Origin: an uncultured Flavobacteriales bacterium
Lineage (GTDB): Bacteria > Bacteroidota > Bacteroidia > Flavobacteriales > Crocinitomicaceae
Reading direction: 5' to 3'
NCBI GenBank assembly: GCA_946886545.1
Contig: CAMPIU010000178.1
Location: forward strand, 1 to 6,490
DNA: 6,490 nt
Shown here: positions 1-5,655 of the stretch, piece after piece
How positions within the stretch are numbered: position 1 is the stretch's first letter
Layout of the letters: each line of letters opens with the position of its first letter
The notes under the pieces: generated by a model
The model's database searches: none
Told to the model about the DNA's origin: nothing
The model's input: only the letters and a program-made list of their open reading frames with translations
Program-made: the position numbers and the translations under genes

Positions 1-133
1 ATATGGATCGAATCGCAAATGTACGAACACCATTATATTCAGAAAACAAAAGTTAATGCTAATTTAATCTTTCATTAATTGAGTAGTAAACACTCCATTT
101 TTTGTAATAGTATTAATCAAATAATCCCCCGCT

Positions 134-157
134 GCGTAGGATCTCCTGATCCTATGC
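134..157. repeat. Hairpin directly after the 245-aa gene
   Basis: Inverted repeat with arms TAGGATC (137-143) and GATCCTA (148-154) around a TCCT loop. The stem can be extended to 134-157 with one G-U pair. It begins at the base after the TAG stop of the minus-strand gene, so it could protect the 3' end of that mRNA or end transcription. The minus strand after it is G-rich, not a T-run, so it is not a canonical intrinsic terminator. Nothing else was recognised in 1-157. Confidence 0.4.
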
Positions 158-895
158 CTAAACAATCCCCAAGCTAACCTCATCCTTCAACAAATAAAGT
201 TCTCCGTTCTTCTCCTGCAAAAATTGGATCGCCACGACACCAATTCTTAAATGGGTATTAATCGTATCAACCTCACAGGCAAACTCAGCAGACGACATGG
301 AGTTTTCCAGTGCAGCAATATAAACTGGCGCCGGATAGACTTTATACGATTTGTTGTCAAAATCAAGTTCAACCACTGCTGCTTTGATTTGTACATGCGT
401 AGCCGCTTTCGGTACACGAAAAAATTCACTGGATACAGGACCTGTAAAAACAATGGAGCCTGTAACCGTATCGCAGTGGATCTGGCTGGTATAAATTGAA
501 GCGAGCGGCTGGGTCGCATAAAAAGCAAAAGATTTCAGCAATCCCCTTGAAGTCGGTTCATTAAATACTGTTTTGGGGTTGCGCATACCACGTATCGCAG
601 AAAGATCAGTTTTCCCTATCCTGACAAGTAAACCCGTTAATCGTTGAGAAACATTCGAATCTCCGCTCAATCCAACCGAAGCTTTAACCCCTCTTCGAAT
701 CAGCTTCCCAATACTAACAGCAAGCGAAAATTCAGTATTATTTTCCCGTATCCGCACAAAATTCCGGCCGTTAGCTATCTGTTCTTTACTCGGACCACCC
801 TTCTGCCGGACCAAATATCCACATTGTTTGTTATAGTAAAATGAAAGGTCTCCGAGTTTGCCTTTCAGACGAAGTGTTCCAGCCTGGTATGCCAT
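158..895 (-). CDS. Conserved hypothetical protein of a Bacteroidota family
   Basis: A 245-residue protein starting at ATG (893-895) and ending in TAG. I recognise the N-terminal pattern from conserved hypothetical proteins of Bacteroidota: a short Lys-rich opening, then KGKLGDLSFY (residues about 11-20), RQKGGPSKEQI (about 30-40) and REN (about 50-52). That family has no function known to me. The N-terminus lacks a hydrophobic signal peptide, no membrane span is evident, and the second half alternates in a beta-strand-like way, so a soluble cytoplasmic protein is likely. It has no neighbour within several hundred bases and looks transcribed alone, away from the metal genes. Its base composition seems somewhat richer in G+C than the metal genes, which fits a boundary between host chromosome and an acquired segment, but I did not count this. 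Alternatives such as a phage or secretion-related structural protein cannot be excluded. Confidence 0.8.
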   Translation of the reverse strand: MAYQAGTLRLKGKLGDLSFYYNKQCGYLVRQKGGPSKEQIANGRNFVRIRENNTEFSLAVSIGKLIRRGVKASVGLSGDSNVSQRLTGLLVRIGKTDLSAIRGMRNPKTVFNEPTSRGLLKSFAFYATQPLASIYTSQIHCDTVTGSIVFTGPVSSEFFRVPKAATHVQIKAAVVELDFDNKSYKVYPAPVYIAALENSMSSAEFACEVDTINTHLRIGVVAIQFLQEKNGELYLLKDEVSLGIV

Positions 896-980
896 GGTAA
901 ATAATGTTAGTCATCCCATACAACGCGCTAAAAAACAGATTAGTACATCACAAATGGATCTTTCACCAATTTTAACGCAT

Positions 981-1047
981 CCCATCCTCGTATTTATCCC
1001 GATAATAAACCAATAATAACCCATGAATATCCCATGGATATCCCAAT
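981..1047. repeat. Degenerate 11-nt tandem repeat, six units
   Basis: Six successive units of 10-12 bases fit a loose consensus (G/A)AATATCCCAT: 981-991, 992-1003, 1004-1014, 1015-1024, 1025-1035 and 1036-1047. The last two (GAATATCCCAT and GGATATCCCAAT) are closest to each other, and the outer units are much worn. The spacing is near one turn of the helix, so phased protein binding is conceivable, but simple decay of a tandem repeat is equally possible. Confidence 0.4.
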
Positions 1048-1213
1048 GAATGTATCTATTCTTAACACAATTAAGGCATTCGAATACGGATTCTGCTCCC
1101 TATAACTTTCGGGTAAGTATTGAGAAAAAAAACATCTTACATGCGTAAAACTATTAGAAGAATCTGATAGCAGACTTCGTTCCTCCAATAGCTGCGGGTT
1201 CGCCACAAAGTGT

Positions 1214-1242
1214 AAAAGGCATCCCCGAAGGAATGCCTTTTT
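1214..1242 (-). terminator. Terminator-like hairpin with UUCG loop
   Basis: Arms AAAAGGCAT (1214-1222) and ATGCCTTTT (1234-1242). Read on the minus strand, the stem is completed by a U-G wobble and two C-G pairs closing a UUCG tetraloop. On the plus strand one of these pairs is a C-A mismatch, so the minus strand gives the better RNA. A-tracts and T-tracts on both sides would allow termination in either direction. It may end minus-strand transcription that reads past the MerC gene. Confidence 0.6.
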
Positions 1243-1381
1243 CTACTTTAGTGGTGACCTCGTCAGGATTACAGATCCTTCGTCGGTACGTGCAGTGGAT
1301 AAAACGCTCGGTTTGTTGCACAAACCTGGTCCTTTTGCCTTTCCACCGATTACGAATTAAAATTCGCATCGCCTGAAATGC

Positions 1382-1410
1382 AAAATGCCCACCCAAAGGG
1401 TGAGCATTTT
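1382..1410 (-). terminator. Likely terminator of the first MerC-GDCCVxC gene
   Basis: The hairpin 1382-1410 pairs AAAATGCCCACC with GGTGAGCATTTT. On the minus strand the only imperfection is a G-U wobble, while on the plus strand it is a C-A mismatch, so it is better suited to minus-strand transcripts. It lies about 92 bases past the stop codon of the minus-strand gene ending at 1503 and ends in a T4 run. Confidence 0.6.
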
Positions 1411-1416
1411 ATCAGA

Positions 1417-2085
1417 GTGACCTCAAGCGGGGAAACGTCAAACTTTTTAATCGAAGATTTGGAGCGTATATTGCAACTGGAAACTTTGGAAAACAATATT
1501 CTTTAACAACAGCTTTCACCCTTTTGAATTGGTGGACATTTCACAGTTCCATAACTACAATAAACACAACAATCACCCTTTAATGGTTTGAGTACAGTTT
1601 TGCAATTTTCACATTCATAGAAGTAAGAACAAGCATCGGTTGGCATGATTTCATCTTTCTTGTGTCCGCAATTTGGACAGGTTATTGTTGAATGTAATTC
1701 TACTTCTTCTTCCGTTTCACAGCATCGACCATGTAATCTGTGGCGGTAATAATCTACAACAGTAGCAATCAAAAGTTCCAACATTCCTGCATAGAGAAAA
1801 TAAACCCAATATTTACTATCGTTGAAATGGTATCCGTAAAAGATTAAAAGAGCACTCGGCATAGCGATCAGCAATGGATACATACACCTGTGTTTCCTGT
1901 ATGAGATAAAGAATCCCACCAATGAAACCACAACCATTATTTGAAAAAGCCACATTGTCCAACCTCCAAAGACCTCGAAACTACCCAAACCAAGTGCGGA
2001 AGCAGCGAGTGCAAAGATTGGAAAACAACAGGGTGAAAGGATTGCAACTAACAGCATCCCAATAACTCCCCATTTACTTATGTTT
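1417..2085. repeat. Long direct repeat, left copy
   Basis: This segment matches 5656-6324 without gaps at a constant offset of 4239 bases. It covers most of the first MerC-GDCCVxC gene plus 86 bases beyond its stop codon. Bases 1453-1844 are identical to 5692-6083. Three differences lie to the left (1436, 1449, 1452) and 24 lie between 1845 and 2085. Outside 1417 the flanks become unrelated apart from similar hairpins, and beyond 2085 only the first few codons are left, and they differ. Confidence 0.95.
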
Positions 2086-2102
2086 TTAACTCCATTATTC
2101 AT
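1503..2102 (-). CDS. MerC-family membrane protein with C-terminal GDCCVxC domain (copy 1)
   Basis: A 199-residue fusion protein. Residues about 10-120 form a MerC-like inner-membrane domain of four hydrophobic segments. The first carries the Cys pair in SPCCFPIF (Cys25, Cys26), like the metal-relay cysteines of MerC/MerT. The loop HRCMYP (71-76) adds Cys73. The cytoplasmic tail has Cys127-Cys128, a zinc-ribbon-like CPNCG (142-145) with Cys158, Cys164 and Cys167, then GDCCVYC (177-182 region) and a CC end. In family knowledge, GDCCVxC proteins include selenoprotein forms with Sec in place of one Cys. A role moving Hg(II) or another soft metal to cytoplasmic thiols is inferred. An upstream in-frame ATG at 2154-2156 would add 18 residues and run into the divergent gene. 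I chose ATG 2100-2102 because it aligns with the start of the second copy. No upstream HMA gene is present here, unlike copy 2. Confidence 0.88.
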   Translation of the reverse strand: MNNGVKNISKWGVIGMLLVAILSPCCFPIFALAASALGLGSFEVFGGWTMWLFQIMVVVSLVGFFISYRKHRCMYPLLIAMPSALLIFYGYHFNDSKYWVYFLYAGMLELLIATVVDYYRHRLHGRCCETEEEVELHSTITCPNCGHKKDEIMPTDACSYFYECENCKTVLKPLKGDCCVYCSYGTVKCPPIQKGESCC

Positions 2103-2103
2103 T

Positions 2104-2136
2104 ATTGTAAAATTACAACTAAAGCGTTTATATTTG
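2104..2136 (+). promoter_or_regulatory. Bacteroidota-type promoter for the receptor operon
   Basis: TATATTTG at 2129-2136 matches the Bacteroidota -7 consensus TAnnTTTG exactly. A TTG at 2105-2107, 21 bases upstream, can serve as the -33 element. Transcription would start close to 2141-2144, almost at the GTG start of the first gene, giving a leaderless or nearly leaderless mRNA. The element lies in the 38-bp gap between divergent genes, so a regulator binding here could affect both. The prediction is by eye from a short motif. Confidence 0.45.
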
Positions 2137-2140
2137 TTCA

Positions 2141-2446
2141 GTGAAATCTTTAGCATTGTTATTGGCTTTTTTTACGCTTTTTTCAACGGCAATTCCTTGT
2201 TGTGCATTTGATAATTGCAAGGACGAACCGCAATCGGAAAATTCTACAAACGATGAAGAAGGTTCATGTTCACCATTTTTCGTTTGTTCTTCGTGTGCTG
2301 GATTTGTAACACTTGAATCTCATTCATTGATTGCAATTGAAAATGTTGTTGTACACGATGTGTCAACAACCAATTATCCCGACTATTCTCTATCCTTTTA
2401 TTCTCAAATTTGTTTGGGTATTTGGCAACCGCCAAAGGTTGGATAA
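2141..2446 (+). CDS. Small exported Cys-rich protein, DUF6660-like
   Basis: A 101-residue protein with a GTG start. Residues 2-19 are a Lys-led hydrophobic signal sequence (KSLALLLAFFTLFSTAIP) followed by Cys20-Cys21, so the mature part is expected in the periplasm. Cleavage near the Cys pair, or lipid attachment, is possible but the lipobox is poor. Further cysteines are Cys26, Cys43, Cys49, Cys52 and Cys91. The block CSPFFVCSSC (43-52) looks able to bind a metal. The C-terminal IWQPPK is a mark I associate with Bacteroidota DUF6660 proteins, which are often found before TonB-dependent receptors in metal loci. That assignment is from memory. An in-frame stop at 2120-2122 and the absence of internal Met codons make GTG 2141 the best start. 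It leads the plus-strand run, 55 bases before the receptor. Function is not established. Confidence 0.75.
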   Translation: MKSLALLLAFFTLFSTAIPCCAFDNCKDEPQSENSTNDEEGSCSPFFVCSSCAGFVTLESHSLIAIENVVVHDVSTTNYPDYSLSFYSQICLGIWQPPKVG

Positions 2447-2453
2447 TAAATAT

Positions 2454-2468
2454 ACACTCACAGAGTGT
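2454..2468. repeat. Small hairpin between Cys-rich gene and receptor
   Basis: ACACTC (2454-2459) and GAGTGT (2463-2468) can pair around a 3-nt loop, 8 bases after the stop of the upstream gene and 34 bases before the receptor ATG. It lacks a T-run, so it could only modulate RNA stability or coupling. The stem is short and may be fortuitous. Confidence 0.3.
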
Positions 2469-2501
2469 TTACTCTAGTTTATTATTCAAATTACTCATAT
2501 T

Positions 2502-4694
2502 ATGCGTGTAATCATTTTACTGCTATTTGCAGTCATTGGGTGCGCACCCTTATTTGCGCAAAACACATTTAAAGCAATCATTAAAGATGCTGAATCGAAG
2601 GAAACACTTCCGAGTGTTGTAGTATTCATTAAGGAACTCAATATTTCGGGAAGTACTGACGAGAATGGCGGAATAGAATTAAACGGTATTCCGAATGGGT
2701 CGTACATTTTAGTATTCAGGTTCACAGAATATCAAGAGCGTTCAGATACGTTCAATTTCCCGATTCAAGAAAACCAACCTGTAGAAATTCTCCTACAATC
2801 CGAGGAATCCGAAGATTTGGACGAAGTGGTTATTTCGACGACAAGAAGTTCCCGAACCATTGACGACATACCAACTCGTTTGGAAGTGATCTCGGCAGAA
2901 GAACTCGACGAGAAAAACAATATGAAGCCTGGGGATGTTCGGATGCTATTGAGTGAAAGTACGGGAATCCAAACACAACAAACCTCAGCAACGAGCGCAA
3001 ATGCGACTATTCGAATACAAGGTTTGGACGGACGTTATACCCAATTGCTAAAAGATGGCTTCCCCCTTTATTCCGGATTTTCTGGAGGTCTTGGAATTAT
3101 GCAAATTCCACCTTTGGATTTGAAGCAAGTGGAGGTAATCAAAGGGAGTTCATCAACCCTTTATGGAGGTGGTGCAATTGCTGGATTAATCAATTTCATT
3201 TCGAAAACACCAACCGAAAAGAGAGAAATCAGTTTTCTTGTAAATGGTACGTCTGCACTTGGATTGGATGTTAGCGGATTTTACAGTCAGAAATTCAAGC
3301 GGATTGGTTTGACTGTTTTTGCTTCCCGAAATTCCAATCAAGCCTATGATCCTGCAAAAAATGGATTTTCAGCAATTCCAGAGTTTCAGCGTTACACCTT
3401 CAATCCTCGGTTGTTCTTCTATCTGAATGAAAAAACAACGCTCAATATTGGGTTCAACACTTCATTTGAAAATCGTCTTGGTGGTGATATGAAATACATC
3501 AAGGGAGAACAGGATTCTTTGCATACTTACTTTGAGAAAAACGAAACTCAACGCTATGCGACTCAATTGCAATTTGAACGAAAATTAAATGAACAATCCA
3601 AATTGGTCTTTAAGAACAGTGTTAGTTTTTTTGATAGAAAAATCACTATTCCATCTTATCAATTCGGGGGAAAACAGGTTTCATCGTTTAGTGAATTTAC
3701 CTATTCATCTAATAAAGAAAAAGTAGACTGGGTAACAGGGTTGAATTTGTGGACGGATGACTTTAAAGAACCCAAGCCCGATAGCATTGGAAGCAGAGCT
3801 TATCAACTCACCACCATTGGGGCTTTTGCCCAAAACACCTATACACCTGTTGAGTGGTTCACACTTGAAACGGGGTTACGAGTAGATTATATTTCTCCTG
3901 CAACAAACGATAAATTGAAAGGAATGTTCGTTTTGCCTAAAGCATCACTACTTTTCAAAATCAATCGACATTTAACCTCTCGATTGGGTGGCGGTTTGGG
4001 TTACAAAACTCCAACCATGTTTACGGAACAAGCAGAGAATATTACCTTTCGAAATATTGTTCCGCTAAACATTTCACAATCAAAAGCCGAACAATCGTAT
4101 GGCGGGAATTTTGATGTGAATTACCGAACCCGAATTGGAGAAAAGGTTTCATTCAGCATTAACCAATTGTTTTATTACACCCGATTGGAAAGCCCTTTAA
4201 TCTTGACACTTCGAGCAGATAATTTATACGAGTTCAGCAATGCAGATGGGCACATTGATTCAAAAGGAACTGAAACAAACATGAAGATTGGCTACGGGAT
4301 AGCAAAATTATTCGTCGGCTACACTTACACAGACACAAAACGCCAGTATAATAATTTATCCTCTGCAATGCCTTTGACGGCAAAACATAGATTGAACCTC
4401 ATTTTAATGATTGAGAAGGAAGACAACTTCCGTATTGGGCTTGAAGGTTATTATTTCAGTCCTCAACCGCTTTCGGATGGTACTTTTGGTCGTGATTACT
4501 GGATTTGCGGTTTGATGGCCGAAAAAAAATGGGAACACTTTTCGATTTACGTAAATTTCGAGAACTTTTTAGACGTTCGCCAAACCCGTTTCGGAAGTAT
4601 TTACAGCGGAAGTATTAGTAATCCATCGTTTAAGGAAATTTATGCACCGATTGACGGAAGGGTAATCAATGCAGGAATCAAAATAAAGCTTTGA
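2502..4694 (+). CDS. TonB-dependent outer-membrane receptor
   Basis: A 730-residue receptor. Residues 1-20 are a signal peptide likely cut after LFAQ; an alternative lipobox-like VIGC ends at Cys14. Residues about 21-100 form a carboxypeptidase-regulatory-like beta-sandwich common in Bacteroidota receptors. DEVVISTTR (108-115) resembles the TonB-box region, followed by the plug (about 116-235) with IRIQGLDGRYTQLLKDG (170-186) and VEVIKGSSSTLYGGGAIAG (210-228). The rest is a 22-strand-type barrel of alternating aromatic and polar residues, ending in Leu instead of the usual aromatic residue. The length is normal for a complete, full-size receptor. The family imports iron-siderophore, cobalamin, copper or other ligands at the cost of TonB energy. 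The neighbours suggest a metal or metal complex, but the substrate is unknown. The ATG is preceded by an AT-rich leader without a Shine-Dalgarno sequence, as is usual in this phylum. It is probably co-transcribed with the genes on both sides. Confidence 0.93.
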   Translation: MRVIILLLFAVIGCAPLFAQNTFKAIIKDAESKETLPSVVVFIKELNISGSTDENGGIELNGIPNGSYILVFRFTEYQERSDTFNFPIQENQPVEILLQSEESEDLDEVVISTTRSSRTIDDIPTRLEVISAEELDEKNNMKPGDVRMLLSESTGIQTQQTSATSANATIRIQGLDGRYTQLLKDGFPLYSGFSGGLGIMQIPPLDLKQVEVIKGSSSTLYGGGAIAGLINFISKTPTEKREISFLVNGTSALGLDVSGFYSQKFKRIGLTVFASRNSNQAYDPAKNGFSAIPEFQRYTFNPRLFFYLNEKTTLNIGFNTSFENRLGGDMKYIKGEQDSLHTYFEKNETQRYATQLQFERKLNEQSKLVFKNSVSFFDRKITIPSYQFGGKQVSSFSEFTYSSNKEKVDWVTGLNLWTDDFKEPKPDSIGSRAYQLTTIGAFAQNTYTPVEWFTLETGLRVDYISPATNDKLKGMFVLPKASLLFKINRHLTSRLGGGLGYKTPTMFTEQAENITFRNIVPLNISQSKAEQSYGGNFDVNYRTRIGEKVSFSINQLFYYTRLESPLILTLRADNLYEFSNADGHIDSKGTETNMKIGYGIAKLFVGYTYTDTKRQYNNLSSAMPLTAKHRLNLILMIEKEDNFRIGLEGYYFSPQPLSDGTFGRDYWICGLMAEKKWEHFSIYVNFENFLDVRQTRFGSIYSGSISNPSFKEIYAPIDGRVINAGIKIKL

Positions 4695-4696
4695 GC

Positions 4697-5494
4697 ATGA
4701 AAAAATCGACATTCGCCATTACTCAAATGGATTGCTCCAGTGAGGAGCAAATGATAAAAATGAAGTTGGGAGATTTTCAAAACATCATCAAACTTGAATT
4801 TGATTTGCCTGCAAGAAAACTGATTGTTTTTCATTCCGATGAAATCACCTTGATTCATAAGGCTATAGACGAACTTAACTTGAATGCTTCTCTAATAAGC
4901 ACCGAAGATTCTGAGGAATTGGTAAACCTATCTGAAGATCACGGGAAAGAACGGAAACTATTGTGGATTGTTCTAGCCGTGAACTTTTCAATGTTCGTTT
5001 TAGAGATAATTATGGGGTTTATTGCAAATTCCATGGGTCTTATAGCGGATAGTTTGGATATGCTCGCGGATGCCTTCGTTTACGCTTTGAGCCTCTATGC
5101 AGTTGGGCGATTAAGTTCTACCAAAAAACAAATTGCAAAGATTAGTGGTTATCTGCAATTGCTCTTGGCGGGATTCGGGATTTTAGAAACCATCCGAAGA
5201 TTTGTAAATGTTGAGGAAGTGCCAGGATTTCAATCCATGATTGTGATTTCTTCCATTGCCTTACTTGGAAATGCCATTTCGCTTTATGTGTTACAAAAAT
5301 CGAAAAGCAAGGAAGCCCACATGCAGGCAAGTATCATCTTTACGAATAACGATGTGCTTGTGAATATTGGAGTAATAATAGCAGGTGTTTTGGTCTATTT
5401 TACGAACACAAAATTGCCAGACCTTATTGTGGGAGGAATTGTTTTTCTATTTGTTGCAAGAGGTGCGTTTAGGATATTGAAATTAGCTCGATAA
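4697..5494 (+). CDS. CDF cation transporter with N-terminal degenerate HMA domain, no C-terminal domain
   Basis: A 265-residue protein from ATG 4697, two bases after the receptor's TGA, so translation is probably coupled. A TTG at 4691 would start 6 bases earlier, inside the receptor stop region, and is less likely. Residues 3-68 follow the beta-alpha-beta-beta-alpha-beta order of an HMA domain, but the usual CxxC is MDCSSEE (11-17), leaving a single Cys. Residues 88-261 have six hydrophobic segments as in cation diffusion facilitators. ADSLDMLAD (117-125) in the second segment matches the CDF aspartate site. In the fifth, FTNNDVLVN (215-223) keeps Asp219 but has no His four residues before it, as zinc transporters such as YiiP do. 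PDLIVGG (241-247) is typical of the sixth. The protein stops right after segment six, so the cytoplasmic dimer domain is missing. Metal export from cytoplasm to periplasm is the family role; the metal here is unknown and probably not plain zinc. Confidence 0.88.
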   Translation: MKKSTFAITQMDCSSEEQMIKMKLGDFQNIIKLEFDLPARKLIVFHSDEITLIHKAIDELNLNASLISTEDSEELVNLSEDHGKERKLLWIVLAVNFSMFVLEIIMGFIANSMGLIADSLDMLADAFVYALSLYAVGRLSSTKKQIAKISGYLQLLLAGFGILETIRRFVNVEEVPGFQSMIVISSIALLGNAISLYVLQKSKSKEAHMQASIIFTNNDVLVNIGVIIAGVLVYFTNTKLPDLIVGGIVFLFVARGAFRILKLAR

Positions 5495-5506
5495 AAAAAA
5501 CTTAAC

Positions 5507-5540
5507 TGCCCCACTTACGGGTGGGCAAATAACTTTTTTT
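5507..5540 (+). terminator. Terminator of the receptor/CDF operon
   Basis: CCCAC (5510-5514) pairs with GTGGG (5521-5525) around TTACGG. With one bulged C the stem can instead be TGCCC-AC/GT-GGGCA. A run of seven T follows at 5534-5540. It begins 13 bases after the CDF stop codon. Confidence 0.65.
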
Positions 5541-5605
5541 GTAACTAACCGAATTCTTTTTACAAAAAAACACGCTATAATTCAATGTATACTTGGGTTT
5601 TAATT

Positions 5606-5649
5606 AAAAGACAGATGCCCCACCAATGGTGGGGCATCTGTCTTTTTTT
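5606..5649. terminator. Strong bidirectional terminator between convergent genes
   Basis: A perfect 20-bp inverted repeat (5606-5625 and 5627-5646) around a single central A (in practice a loop of 3-5 bases), with arms reading AAAAGACAGATGCCCCACCA and its complement. The T-run to 5649 serves plus-strand RNA, and the T4AATTA on the other side serves minus-strand RNA from the second MerC gene, whose stop lies 93 bases away. Confidence 0.8.
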
Positions 5650-5655
5650 GTGTTC

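Larger units (their letters stand above)
896..1502. other. Gene-poor spacer with hairpins and short repeats
   Basis: About 600 bases with no convincing gene. Two open frames on the minus strand (994-1206 and 1154-1396) give low-complexity or unrecognisable proteins that read through hairpins, and I do not accept them. The stretch holds a degenerate 11-nt repeat tract (981-1047), a terminator-like hairpin (1214-1242), a GTGACCTC block (1254), a 7-bp hairpin GGTTTGT/ACAAACC (1310-1326), a short palindrome CGAATT/AATTCG (1353-1366), a second terminator-like hairpin (1382-1410) and the start of the long direct repeat (1417). It reads like an accumulation of intergenic debris at an insertion boundary. 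Confidence 0.6.

Noticed and set aside
85..95. AGTAAACACTC, inverted match to GAGTGTTTACT at 2463-2473
   Set aside because: An 11-base inverted match is expected several times by chance in a window of this length, and the flanks do not match.
994..1206. Open frame on the minus strand, 70 residues
   Set aside because: Its C-terminal part is the translation of the degenerate repeat tract, no domain or signal is recognisable, and nothing supports its start.
1254..1380. Possible degraded tRNA or structured RNA
   Set aside because: Several small stems are present (for example 1310-1326 and 1353-1366), but no cloverleaf, T-loop GTTCRA motif or acceptor stem can be assembled.
1154..1396. Open frame on the minus strand, 80 residues
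   Set aside because: It reads straight through both terminator-like hairpins, and the product is an unrecognisable Arg/Thr-rich chain.
2103..2156. N-terminal extension of the first MerC-GDCCVxC gene to ATG 2154-2156
   Set aside because: It would add 18 unmatched residues, overlap the divergent gene and its promoter, and has no counterpart in the second copy.
4691..4696. TTG start for the CDF gene overlapping the receptor stop
   Set aside because: ATG 4697 gives a normal Met-Lys-Lys start two bases after the stop; the TTG adds only two residues.
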